Assembly (NCBI RefSeq): GCF_949628265.1
Contig: NC_088789.1
Location: 8,982,886 to 9,046,885 of the forward strand
Length of the DNA stretch: 64,000 nucleotides
From: Cloeon dipterum
Lineage: Eukaryota; Arthropoda; Insecta; Ephemeroptera; Baetidae
Direction of reading: 5' to 3'
The notes under the pieces are model-generated. The model worked only from the letters and a program-made list of their open reading frames with translations, was not told the DNA's origin and did not search any database. Below are positions 1 to 13,700 of this stretch, in pieces. Position 1 is the stretch's first letter. Every line of letters begins with the position of its first letter. Made by a program: the position numbers and the translations under genes.

Positions 1-1470
1 ACTTGTACTGTGTATGAATTTTCCCACAATGGTAAGAGGATTTTAAATGAATTATACGTATTAGATTACAAAGTTGTTGAAAAAATAACCATTTAGCTAA
101 AGTTGAAAGCGGGAAAATATACTTTTAAAATGAAAAAGAAAAAGAGCTTTCTGTGAGAAAACGTTTTACTTTGCCATCTGCTGCAAGACAAAGTAAGAGC
201 TCGAGCATTTAAAATGAATTGAACGAGAAAGCGAAATTGCGCCAGTATTTTTTTGTTACCCTCCGCCATTTCTTTCAGGTTGCAGATGACGCAATTCTTT
301 GCTGCCGCAGTATTGTATTTTGAATAATGTTTTCATCGCTTTTCTGCAGTTCATGCAAATTACTTTGGGTGTAATTAAGATATTTTAAGTCTGTTTGCCC
401 TTCTGTTTGTTGCGTAGACCACCAAAATTAAATTCGAGCAAGCTTTCTTAGAAGTTTTAATGAAAAAAATATAAATTTATAAAGTAATTCATTAACATTT
501 CACGACTAAAATACCTTCCTCATAAAAAATGATGGTATTTTACACGCTTTATTTATTTTAATTATGAAAAATCAAGGAAATCTTCAGGATATACTGGATG
601 CGTGATTTGGCATTAAAAAATATGATTCTTAGTTATCTTGCTGCAGAGAGCTATGAAGTTAACAACAAAGACGAGTGTATTAAAGCAGTTATGTATGCCA
701 TGACTTTACATTCATTGTCAAGCTGTGTTAGGTTGCTGGGATACAGAGCTTTAGCGCTTGGGCTAGCAAACGCGTAAGTCGGTCATTCTAAAATAGGTTA
801 AGTGGTGTTACATTAATTTGAAAACTTGAGAGGGAAATCCCCCTAATCGTTTTATGCATCATATACACGGGGAGCAAAATTTGTCAAAGAAGCAATGAGT
901 CCAGATGCCGTAACAAGAACTATTAAAATATGCGAGAAACAATAGCATTCATCTGTCACCCCCCTATCATGTTGTAGGAGTAGCATTTAATTCAGTGCTA
1001 TACGCAGCTTTGCAAGTAAAGAGAAAGCCCTTTCTAACAATCTGCGCCAAAATGTCAGGCTGAATCCAATGCGGTCGAATTAGGCTAAGTCGTTGGGCTG
1101 GAAAGAACCAAATTCGATTGCTGTGGTACCCATTCTCGCAATGAACTGAAGCGTTCTAATTAACATCCGCAAAAGGACCAAACTTACACGCACAAGAGTA
1201 GATTTTGCAGTGCGCTGGTCCCTTATGGCAGCTGAAATTTGCATATCAAATATGAAGTCTATCAGTAATACGTGCTTTCGGGAAAACGAGCGGCTATCAG
1301 TACCGGGGTGTGCAAAACGGTAGAGCACTCGAATTAGGCTCATTTAACTGTGATTATATTGTATTTTGAATGACCTCCTGGGGTTTACCTCAATGATTGT
1401 CAATAGTATTATTTTACTCCGAGATGAGATATTTGGGAAGGAATGGTCAGAACCCCTACACACTGACACA

Positions 1471-1473
<3 letters not shown>

Positions 1474-1530
<57 letters not shown>
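1474..1530. repeat. (TA)n microsatellite
   Basis: About 28 uninterrupted TA units inside the probable opsin intron. Confidence 0.97.
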
Positions 1531-1531
<1 letters not shown>

Positions 1532-2328
1532 TTCAAATTTAGCTAAGCAATCTCATTAGTTACAAAATTCAAAGTTAATCAAGTGTCAACCATTGTATAC
1601 ATCGGAAACTTTGTCCAAATATAATTCAATTGTGTTGGTTAAAAAATGAATGTTTGGCAGCCCAAGGATACACACTGAAATAGACTGATAGACTGCGGCC
1701 TCTATTGGTAGTACAAAAGCGCCACCAATTAGCTTTCCAGTGCTTCCATTTATAAAAAATTTTAGCTCTGATGTTTGAACATTACCATGCCTTCACAGGC
1801 CGAATTCTCCTTGCGTCACTGAAATGTATTATAACCAACTTAAATGAAATCAGTTCTTTACCAAAAACTTTATAATCTCTCCTGTCATTTCGTTCTTACT
1901 TTTATTGCAGTTTGGGGATGAGGGGTTGAAATAACGAAGACCGATGAATACGATAAATAATTTTGTCAATGGAACGGCTTTTAGTTGAAATACGACCGGA
2001 CACTAATTTAACACACACAAAAATGAAATTATTTTACAATAATGAATTACAAATTCTTTTGATAAACTGGCGGCTGGACTCATCCCTTTTTTGAATCGGG
2101 TTCTGCACAATTAAACGACCCGCGTCAACACCGTGTGAATAAACTGGATATTTTAAATCATATGCTGTTAAACAATAATTCAAACCACCACAATTGATGG
2201 CTCACAACAAAAGGGCAGGACCGCGCTCGTGAACCGCTACAGCAGTATTTATTATATACCGTTACACTTTTAATGCTGTTATGATCGACAATCTGAAAAT
2301 TCACCAAGAAATGCTTTCTGGCTTGGTA

Positions 2329-2444
2329 TTCGTCCTGGTGGCGGTGAAATTGAGCATCGCTCAACAAACACTCAAATTTTCAATGATTTCCCTTTTCTTG
2401 CAACCAGGAAAATCGAGTTAGGTTGTTTTACCGCCACAAGAACG
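2329..2444 (+). mobile_element. Short MITE, TCGTCCTGGT family, copy 1
   Basis: The left end reads TTCGTCCTGGTGGCGGTGAA. The right end is an imperfect inverted copy (ending ACCGCCACAAGAACG). The interior (AACAAACACTCAAATTTTCA, then CCCTTTTCTTG) is shared with the element at 58708-58850, which shows a dispersed family. No coding capacity. The superfamily is unknown because no clear target-site duplication could be defined. Confidence 0.7.
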
Positions 2445-4719
2445 TATCGTAAAAGTAAAAATATCAATTATAATCAGTATGCATATAATAATGCACTGCT
2501 TTTTTTCCAGTAATCATGCTTTCGTCTACCCCTCGGTTGTTTTGTTGTGAGACCGCGAACTACGAATTCAATAACTCGCTTAGCACGCTTCATATAGCAT
2601 TTTGTTTGAATTGTGTCGGCCAATAGTTGGGCGTTGGGCTGCAAATGTGGAACTTTTCACACGAACCCGGACCCGTCGGCTGATCTTAACATCCCAGGCT
2701 TTAATGGAATCAGAACGTAGGTGCGGAAAGTGGTCTGCTAATGCTGATGAAGAGCGGGTGGTGAACTTAAGAGATGGAAATGTGCACGCACGCCTGGGAA
2801 TTTGGTTGGAAGAGGGTTCTGGCGTGGGGTGTTGGACTGGAATTAGCCGTGCTCCATGCTTTCATTTGTCTGCCCTTTCAACAACGGTGGTTTTGTTTTA
2901 TTAAAATAAAATGACTTAGGAGTTGTGGTACGTGGTAAATATGTTTTATATATCTACGTTCTGTTTTCAAAAATAAATGGCGTGTGTTTATTAATAAAAA
3001 TCGTAACCTGCTTGCCACGGCATAAGGAATTTAATATCACTCTAGGAAATAAAATTCCCTTTGTACTACGACTGCCTTACAATGATATTAGCATGCATAA
3101 TTCGTGAGCGGTGTTCATCAATTAATTCTTTAGAAATGTGTATTTAACATTTTCTGAAATACAATTTAAAAGCTCAAGATCAATACATGTTAAATAGACA
3201 TGTAAAAATGTATTCATAGAAATACTCAAATTATTCATTGTTGAAAATTGGACATGTTATCTCGTTCCGCGGTTGAACGCTTGAATTTTCAGCATGAATA
3301 GATTTCTTGGGTTCTGCCCCTGTCACACGCGTGAAAAAACACGACGCATCCAATGGCACGAGACGTTCTTTGATGTGCACTAAAGCTGTAGCAGTTGATT
3401 TGCTGCTGATTCTAAATTTACTCATGACTCTCATGAGTGTTTAGACCTACGCGCACTCCCATTACTTCTAATGAGCGGATCATAGTTTATTTATTATATT
3501 TAAAAAAAAACACCCAAGGGGTCCGACAAACATGAATATAATAAAATTACAGAGAGTAAATAGGATCTTCTCGCATTTCAAAAAGTGGTAGAAATTCACA
3601 TATTCATCACAGAACTCACATCAACAATCGAGACCGGCCTTACTATGAAATTTATTCCATTTACATATTCAATTAATTTTTCGAGTCAAATGTAATTTTT
3701 GTCTTGATTACACCTTTTATCTTCTGTGTGTGCAGAAGTAAAATAAAAAACGAACTTATTTTTGTTGGCTTCTTTTAGTGTTAAAATATTTAATGTCTTG
3801 CTTTCTTGTGAAAATTTTGATTACAACGGGTAATTTTTACTCATGCATTACTCTCTTAATTAAAAGTTGGGTACCTCAATTTGAATGTCTCCTTAATTGG
3901 CTGAAACTACTTTATCATTGGAAAATTCGTAACACGTTCTGGGGGTCTTGCGAAACTTTTGAGGAAATTAATCAAGATTAGCGCTCGGCGTAAACTCGTC
4001 AATTTGAATGATGTTTGTTGCTATAACATGCAAATTCCCGGGACCTTTCTGAAAATAATAGACAACTGGATTAAAACTTAAAAATTTCTCCCAGAACTGG
4101 CTAGGTGCTATTAAACCTTGCAGCTGTCGCTAATCGGTGAAAAGTTTTCTCCTCAGATTTCTCCACAGATTTGCTAATCTTCAATATTAGCGCAAAGCCT
4201 CCCTTCACTTTGAAATTGATGCCAGCTCTTTAGAAAATTCACCGGGGAAAAGCTAAATGCTCACCAGCTTGTTATGAAGCTATTCTCATTCCAATTTTAA
4301 ATGCTTCATTCCTTTTCTCGTTAATAGAAAAGCACGGAAAGTTGAATCACCAAGGGAGTTCACAACACCGTGTATGTATTAGACCTTTGAAATTTTCATT
4401 TAGATTTCGAGTTTTTTTTCCTTTTGTAACTCGGTTAAAATACATATTTCATGAGCAAGTGAGGACCATTCTTGAAGACACACGATGAATTTTCAATCAA
4501 AACAATAAATTTCAAAGATCTGTGATATAAGTCTCTAGTGATTCTAGATTCAATATTTGGGCTAATTACCAAAATGTCCAAAAGCGATATGGATATCATC
4601 ATTTGATTTCATACGGTAGAGAGGGGAACTAACTTTCAAGAGCCAATTTGGACGAAGCATTGCAGCGCAAGACCTTTTAAGTACCAAAATGGAGTATTTT
4701 CCACCTCAGCATTACTTAC

Positions 4720-7700
4720 CTAACAAAGACATGAAGAATCCGTATGAGACGCACAGCACATTGCCAAAACGCCACCCCATGAGAATGGAGGCCGCCAAGG
4801 TCAGAGGGTTGCCCAGCACACTGACAGAAAAGTCTGAGCACACGAGGTTGAACAAAATCACGTTCAATGGTGTCCATAACTGCAACAGATAATCTTTTAT
4901 TGTAAATAACACATTCAAACAAAAATATTTGTGATCAGATAGGTTTACAAATTGACTTTCAGTTAAATAATTGGATCGAGTGTGTCATTTGAGAAAAGTA
5001 ACAAAGTACTTAAACCATTTCTATATTTTGATTATTTCATGTGAAAATTAGCCTGTGATATTTGAGATTTTATAACTTGGCACTGATCAAGTGGCAGAGA
5101 GCGGTTACGTTGCTAGGCAACTACACTATATGTATGAGTCCCAGACATGTTGATTATGGTTAGTCTAAATTCGTTTGCTTAAAGGTGCACTCTTCCAATT
5201 AATAGCCACTGGAATCCATTCCAGGAAAAGTAAAGTTATATAGTCTACCCGATGGCAGGCTCCAATTTCTTGCCAATTACCATGCATGCAGCGAATGCGC
5301 GTTGTTTCAGTTCAGGAATAGTACCACGACCTAAGTGGCGAGATATTTTAATAATAGAGGGATAACATATTTTAAAATATTATGGTTTTCATAAACGACA
5401 GTGATAATATTTTCAAATGAGCAAAAGAAAAAAGTGTCTTGATCACAGGCAGCTCCAAACGCCTAATTTTACGCGGACACACCTCACATAAGTGACAGCA
5501 TAAGGACTTTTAATAATTTTTATAGTTTTTCAGAAACGAAGTACTTCCTATAAGGCAATCAATTAGGAATCTTTAAGCCACAGTAACCAAATATGTGTAT
5601 GATTTTTTTCAAGAATTTGAATGGAAAAATGCATTTGCATTTACGTTGCATCTGCGCTAATCAAGAGGCTTTCCTACTACATTATTTGAAACTTGGTCTC
5701 TTTCATGCTCTCACTTGAAGCACCAACAGGGATTTTTAACAAGGTCCGTTGGAAGGCTCAAAAGCAGTTTGTCAACAAGTAATGAAACCTGATCAAACGA
5801 GGAGTCGAGAGGGCGAAGCGCGACTCCCTTTAGCAGCAAAGCAAGTGGATGAATGTGCCAAAAGCATCCATAAGTATAATCATGAACGACATCACATCGG
5901 TCTGCACTGCATAACGCACTTTATTTGTCAAGCAACACTTATTCGGACAAAACTTCGAACAAAGAGGTAACCCCTGCTAAGTGACGCTGACAATGCGTTC
6001 TGATTCGCTTAAATTCTTTGGCACATCGTGGAACTAACACGTGACATCGTGGAGAGTAGGAAATTCTTTGGACCACTTTGAGCACTCTCTTCAGCTGCTT
6101 TGAGCACGCAAACACTAATCATCAATGGCATGCGACTGCTAAATTTCTGTGGCTCACAAAATTAGAGGTGAAATGTGAAGAGATTTAAAGGGTTCTTTTG
6201 AAGAATTCACCATACTTTAAGAGGACATTAAATATCTCGAATTATTTGGTGAATCTGCCTCTAGGCATCTTTGCGCAATTTATTGTACCACATAAACATT
6301 TTTTATTTGGAAAAAAATTCATATCTTTCTTGTGAAGCATTATTGTTAAAGCTGGTTAAGCGGAAAAGAGCTTTACTTGCAAGAAATAGGTTTCTAACTC
6401 TCTTTCTCAAGAGTTTATATTAAACGCTATTTCCAATAGAGTGTACACTTTAAGTAAGTGATTGCCGCCAGCGATACAAAACATTTACAACAGATTGCTA
6501 TGTTCCTCCAAGGTCTCAATCAAGGTTAAGAGAAGAAAGCCTTTTGTTCAATGCGTTGGATCTTCGACCAAATAATTATCGATGAGCTTTCTCTGGAAAA
6601 TATTTGTTTGTGCTTTCTATTGTGTTATTCAATATAAATGGACATATTAGCAATCAAGTATGTATTTGAAAACACAGTAAATGATGTTATATGAAATATT
6701 TTTCGAAGTTGTGCGAAGAAGAACTTAAAAAAATTCCGAACAATTAATCAGCCCGTTCGTTAGCACTGTCAAGGCAATGAGAGATATTAAGCATTTCCGG
6801 GATCTATTACTGCCCAATGTCAGAATGGCAAAAGGTGGTTAGTTCTGTGACTCGAAATGCTAAAATAGCTCAACGAGCTGGGAGGCGCACCCGCGCTGAC
6901 TCGCCACTTGCTGGTCTACGCTACTTTCCAGCGGCTATATAAACAAATTTCTGGCGTTTGGTGTGAGGAGGTGAATAAATGTCATACTTTTAAGTATTTG
7001 TAAAATATCATGACTTTTGGAGATATAAAAATAAATCGAATTGAATGGCTACATTGGGCCCACGCTCCTCTGTGGCCACTCATCGCCCATGTTATCTACA
7101 TTATTGTTGTTGAGACTTGGATGAGCTCACGGGAAGTGCTGGGCAAAGATCCAAGAAAATAAAATAAATTCAAACTATTTTTCGACCATCAATAGGGTCA
7201 AATTAGCAACCATTTTTTATGATTAGTTCATTTCTTTCGAGATGGGCGAACAACACACGAAAACATTGTTGAACGAATAAAATGGGCGCACGGGCCCCAC
7301 TGGAGGAAGCGCCAGTACAGAAAATGACCAGCTCGTGTTCCTGCTCCCGCACCGGTGTCTTTTATTGAAACCCTAGACATTCGTCCCGTTAAATTCATTC
7401 TCGCATGCTGCGGAAAGGAGCAAACCAGCAAGTAGCGAGTCTGAAAGCTTTCGCAATCCTCCCAAATCCGAATGGACTCTCATTGTAATTCATAGGGAGT
7501 CAAACGTAAGCGCATCAGTCCGCACTCGACCGCCAAACATCCATCGCTCGGATTCTCACATTGCAACGAGCACGCAAAGCAATGTGAGCCAATGGCTTGG
7601 TTAAAGTTAATCTCGTTTTAGACAGTTTTAGATTTTTCTAAAATGATTGTTTGATAAACACACTTTGGGAACATCTCAAGAGACATGAAAATATGCACAA

Positions 7701-10700
7701 AGTGACTTCTAGGAAAATCTGCTCTTTGCAGAAGATTTAATCCGTATACAAGGAGTTGTTGTAAACATTATTTTTTTTGCCAATTTATTTTTAATTTAGT
7801 GGAGAATTTCAAATATAGACCGACTAGACATGTATGTGTGTTTCACGAAGTATGAAAGCTGCTGGAATGCTGGAAGTTTCAAGAGGGCATGCCTCGGATT
7901 GGCGCAATAAAACGAGGAGCAACAGAGAGAAATGATGAGTCGCGTATGCGTGCATTCACAAAACACGCATACGTACACCAACTTTATTGCCATTTTTAAA
8001 CTCACTGGGGTAATTTTCATCTTGCAGATCAAAGAACAGTTCCGTAGGCACTTTCATTGTTCGAGCAGGGGATTTTCTTAATGCATATATTTACAAAGCT
8101 CCCTTTTGTCCTGTAATGCAGCATCAAGGCTCTTTACTCTTCAGCAAGCTACATTAGTGTATTCTATGTAGTATTATGTTATTGCTACAGCTATTTTTAT
8201 AGTGTTCTTCCAGAATCAGAGACGAAGCTCTCTCTTTCTCACACATCGCTTTGCTTGCTTGAATGGAAATAAGTTTATGAATGTTAAATTTTAGATAAAT
8301 TTTGGCCGAAATTAATCTTCTTTTGCGTCGGCTCTAATTTATGCTATTATTACGTGGCCCATAACAATAATTCACTCTTTTCTTGGATATTTTTGCTATT
8401 AATCTACTAATCTAAAAAATTGCCTGAAAATTTAAAGTGCATATAATCAATAGAAAAGACACATTATTGATAAAACTTCTAATTCCATGGGAAACCCCAA
8501 TGGAATTTTTAAATTCGGTTGTGAACGTGAGCTAACTAGTACATATTACACATGTATTTAATTGTTACTTGTCTGTCTCACTTTTCATTCTGGGCAGAGT
8601 CAGTAGGGTTGATGAACAGAAGTGTGCGCAGTACAAAATATTTTGAAAAAAATAAACATTCAAAAAATGTATTGCTAAAATCAGTGAGAGTCCGAGTATA
8701 TTTATAAATACAATATAAAATGTTTGCAGAGTTGTTTTGCCTTGATGTACTTTCCTGCGCCAATTTTGAATTGCAATTTATTTACTCATATAATGGCGCG
8801 TGACAAGGTCGATATAATTTTTTGTTTCGATCGGGTAAGCAGTTCCTGCTTGTCACTTTTTGTCATTGTTCATGTAACTTTTAACATAATCTGACCTACG
8901 AATAATAAAGAGATATTTTCCTCGAATATTTGACGTGCCTTTCTCTTATGGTAGATCATTTCATTATTATAACGTCATATTTGCACAGCATCCTTGAAAC
9001 TTATACAAGAAGTTAGGCGCTTATATCTTCGCTGGAAATCGCATCACTGGACTCCAAATTGCACAAATTGATTGTGTCGTGAAAGCTGCTGTATATATCA
9101 CGCTATTTACTCCAAGTCTAAGAATCGTTTTGTTACGCTCTATTTCGCCTCACTGTTGGCAACTTGGAATCGCAAAGTTGCAAATCCAGCCGCAAAGGAC
9201 GCATTGGAGACGTTCAAGTAAGCCAGATTGAATTGGAAACTGATAAGAGCGTTAACTATACACCTTATTACACAAATTGCCATTTCCCTCCGTGGCCCAC
9301 TCCCTTACGTAACTTTTTTCAACGCAATTGTATTTACTAATACTTTTCAATCTGGCTGGGAAATGTTAATAAGAATACGCAGCTCTTCTTTTTCGTTCCA
9401 ACTTTTGCATTTGCGAGACTGACAATGAGTAGATGAATTACAATGACTTCGGAACAAAACCATGCGTACACGCCCAAGTTAGAAAATGCGATTACAGCAT
9501 CCTTGAGAGCGCGCTCAAGAAAATAGTTTCGTGCGTGGAATATTTTTGCACTTTATTCACACGCTCAACAACACACTTCATCTAAAAAATGCTGAGGAAC
9601 GTGATCAAACTAAAAGATTGTGTTTTCAACATTTGAATATTGGTTGAAAACGTAAAAATGCTTGTAGGAACTCCCTTTTTAAATGTAGTGTGCACAGGGT
9701 TCAGCAAAATTATGGTTATTTTCAGCTATGCATAAACTCTTTAGCAGCGTGTTTCTTAAAAAATATTTCAGGAGGAAAATGGTATTTGCAATTGTTCGAA
9801 TAGCCTCAGTCCAACGTGGCAAATATTTCTAACAATAAATATTAAAGTTGACTCGCTGGACCATTAATGATATCGTGTAACTTAGCATGATGGTAATTCT
9901 TCATTTCCTTATCTCCTTTAATCGATATTTGCTTTTAAGAGCGTTACTTGGGAAAAAAATGTCATATATCATGCAAATAAATATACCCAGGAAGTTTAGT
10001 TCTATCAAATATAACTGTCCAAGTTCGCTCTCTTGAGGAAACAGTTATTAGTGTTTTATTTACACATATAATACATAATTTTGAAGCAAAGTCAATTTCA
10101 AGCCTTGTGATTCACCAACTGCCAAGATGGCTGATGGGAAATTATGCGAGATGCTTCTATTTTGACACTGGAGTAATTTTTTCTGCTGAAAATAAAAAAA
10201 GTTTCAAATTGGATTTCATGTAGTTAAAACATCCAAACGGTAGAAGTAGGAACGCACAAAAATATAATTATATTCTGGAAAAATAAAATAAAACAATTAG
10301 ATTCGTCTTGTAAGTCACCTTCTTTAACTTAAAACATCTTATTGCAGACCGATTTTGTTGCATGAAAGCGCTAATTGCGATGTGTGAAAACTAATAATTA
10401 AGAAAACAGGGATTTTTTATCAAAATGAGGCAAATTAAATTAAAAGAGTTGAGAGCTTACTCAATTGATGGTTGGTTTTAAAAACTCTTATATTTACTGT
10501 TCTGTATTCTAGATGGATTTTTAGGCAATACAAAAACTCAAAGAGTGTTAAAGAATCGATCAGCATGAAATTGGCTTGTCAATGGAAGTGCAAGACAAAG
10601 AAAAAAAGGGAGACAAAGATGAAGGGCGTGAAAGTTGTTAACGAATAAATTTCCTCTCTAACTTTGAAAGTGACGTGCTTAATTTCTCTCTGAGTTTATA

Positions 10701-13700
10701 ATGGAACGCGCGAGAGCCTCGGCATTTAACCACTTTTAAAATTTTGACAGTTTTCATGAGGCATTTCTTGAACTTCTCCTAATTTAATCATCTTCCCAGT
10801 GGAAGGAAATGAAGAAAAATATATTATAAATCCGCAAGTGACAGCAAAGTTCAACTCTGACTGCTCGTGGGTGGGATATATATGGCAAATCGAGGAGCGC
10901 AAAAAGTTGGCTAGTCCCAGGAACAGAGCTCAATCAGCGTAGGATTGGGCCAACGCACAACAAAACTATTTTGTTATGTAATCACCACGCAAACACAAAC
11001 ATAACGTGCCCACGCAATTAAATTTCCCTGGAAAGTCGGGTGTATTGCGCCTGAAACTCTCGTTTAATCCATTATTTGTTTAGTAGCAAAACCCTTTTGG
11101 CCACTCGTTTCTATTATTTCATATTTTATGTTTGAGAGCTTCATCCTCAAATGGAACCAATTGAAAAAACTAGCACTTCGCAGACCAACAAGATTCATAA
11201 TCAGCTTTATTATTGGATCTGAAATAGAAAATACACACAAGGGCTTAATTAAAAAATCGGAACAAAACATGAAATTTGGCTCTTTATTCTGTGTGGATTT
11301 ACGACCAGAATTGGAGGTCAGAAGTGAATAATTGATAAGTTAACTATTTAGAACGTTCGCGTACTGTATGTATACAGTGGATTTTTCGGCCCCTCAAGGC
11401 ATGTGTTAGCGGTGGTTGTTTGCAAAACAAAGTCCATACCACTGAACCAACTGAAAAGGATTTAGAATCACCGGTCGATGAAAACTATTGACTGTGCTAT
11501 AAGTGCTGAGTACAATAAAAAAGAGAAGCGTCCTGTATAACCACGTTACTCGCTCTCCTTGCATATGAAATTCACAAGCACAACAACAAAGCAACCTTTA
11601 TTTGTTAATTTTTAGGTTCAAAAAAATTAGACCAGTGGAGGTGATTTCGTTTCCTTCGTGGCCACCATTGCACCCCAAATTTTTGGGCGTAAATTCATCG
11701 GGTTTACAAAAGTTTACATCAAAGTTAACCTGTTTGATGCCTTTTTTGCTCTTTTTATCCCTATCCGAGGACAGGGAAGGGCGCGCACTGCACTAGCACG
11801 AATGCTGAAACTCGGGTCCCAATAACACCGCGAACGGATAACATGGGCGCACCAGGCCGCACAGGGACCCAGTCCACTCAAGGGCCACTTGCCTCCGCAC
11901 CGAGGACTGCATTGAAACGCTAGACATTCGTCCCGTGAAGCCAAATCACGCATGCTGGAAAGGTGCAAACCAGCAAGTAGTAGCGAGTCGGCGCCGGTGC
12001 GCCTCCCAGCCCGTTGAGCAATTTGAGCATTTCGAGTCACTAAACTAACCACTTTTTGCCATTTCTGACATTGGGTAGCCAGTATTAGATCTCCGAACTG
12101 CTCAAATACCTCTCATTGCTTTGACACTCCTGAGAGTGCCTTAACAATGCGAGCCAACGGGCTGGGATTGTTATTGGGATATTATTGAATTTGTTCCATA
12201 CTAAATGAGTATTTCTAATTTTTTATTTAGGGTTTCTTTCCCAGTCTTGTTGAACTGATTCCCCCCCAGAAAACTGTTTTGGAAAAAGCTTCAATGATCT
12301 ATATGTATTCGTTGCAATTATTCTCACCCAAAAATATTTATTTTTGTCTCATTTTTTGTTAAGAGGAACGAACGCATATCAGATGCAACACGCATCTTCT
12401 TTCTTCTCCAAGTGTACCCGCATCGTGTGCTGTAGTGGGTTTGGTGCGCCGACCGAGCTGGTTCACGTTTGAATAAGTTGATTTTACCGTGTTTTTGGCC
12501 GTCATGCTGTATGATTCAGGAGCAGTGATATATGAATAAATTTAGGTTTGTAAAAATCGCGGGTTAAATTACTGTAGGTGTCTGATTAATTTTTGTTCTG
12601 CCTATAGCAGAGTCACTTGATGGCTCACGCAGACCGCTCACTCCTCGTTAGTAAGCACTCCCTTACACGCACGATTTGGAATTGAAATTGTACTTAATTT
12701 GCGTATATCTTCGGTACTGTAATATCACCTGTGCTGTCCGAACACTTGCAAATATGCCAAAAAACACAAATATTTAAATAATATTCGACTTTTAAAATTA
12801 AGAAATTCATGCTATTGCCACTGTGCAGATTCAAATTCATATTATTTCATGTTTTAGGAAGGTATGGTTTACCTCTTTTGACCGCGGAGCAATGCTAATG
12901 AGGTCCAGATTCAACATATTTGTTGAAAATGCTCGCAAAATAATTGGCAAAAGAGGTTTACGACAGTAATTAGTTTAGTGTGGGCGACAACAGGGGGTTC
13001 GTTTTCCTATTTCATGTTGCAAGTAATTAGCCCGACGGCACACAAACAATTCAGAGCTGTTTCTCTGTGGCTATATTCCAATTCGCTTTGAGCCGCCGTT
13101 GGCCATTCACACGCATGTATTCAGTTTGGCAACTTCAAACGCCACGTCCGGGGCAAATTTTGCTCATAATGGATTCCACGCAATATTCGCCTTGATGAAT
13201 TTTTCATAAGAATTATTTACATGCTGATGAAGTGTTCATTCAAGCTATGAATCTAAATCAAAACGGCGAGTGTTCGCTTGGCGACGCATGCAACCGGCTT
13301 GGTCTAGCTGTCGAGCGGGTTGCATGACCAAATCGACTTTGAAGTCGTTTGACGGGTTTGACGAAGGAAGCCGTGCTACGTAATTAATTTGTTCCTTCGA
13401 AGTTACCGGTGTAAATCGTCTAAACATTAGCAGCTTTTCTTATTCATGTTTGACTCGTAAAGGTCATAACGATTTCTGACACAGCCTATATGAAACGAAA
13501 GCATCATATTTATAAGCTTCATGGACATGAGCTTAGCATTTCGTAGATTGCCCTAGATCTCATAATAGCAGCTCGAAAATTAAATTGAATGCAGAGATAA
13601 AAATAAAAATATCAAGCATATCGCAGCATCTGCTCTTCACAAAAGCAAGTATGAGAGCAATTCAAATTTGTGAACGCCAAGTGGTATAGGCTTTCAATTA

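Larger units (their letters stand above)
1..4719. other. Non-coding stretch 3' of opsin exon 2 (probable opsin intron)
   Basis: No further opsin exon could be recognised here on the minus strand, so this is inferred to be intron between exon 2 and exons beyond the left edge. It holds a (TA)n run, one short MITE copy (2329-2444) and a possible orphan exon near 647-773. GC-richer patches at about 1080-1340, 2600-2900 and 3230-3430 are open in some frames but resemble nothing I know. Confidence 0.5.

Noticed and set aside
2602..2904. 100-codon plus-strand open frame
   Set aside because: The opposite strand is equally open; no splice sites or family similarity. Probably a GC-rich patch.
3231..3434. 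Minus-strand open frame considered as the C-terminal exon of the opsin
   Set aside because: Although it has a possible acceptor, no TM3-TM7 exons lie between it and exon 2, so it cannot be the tail of this gene.
11714..12052. 112-codon minus-strand open frame
   Set aside because: Lies wholly within SINE-like copy 3; similar frames in other copies are broken, so it is incidental to the repeat.
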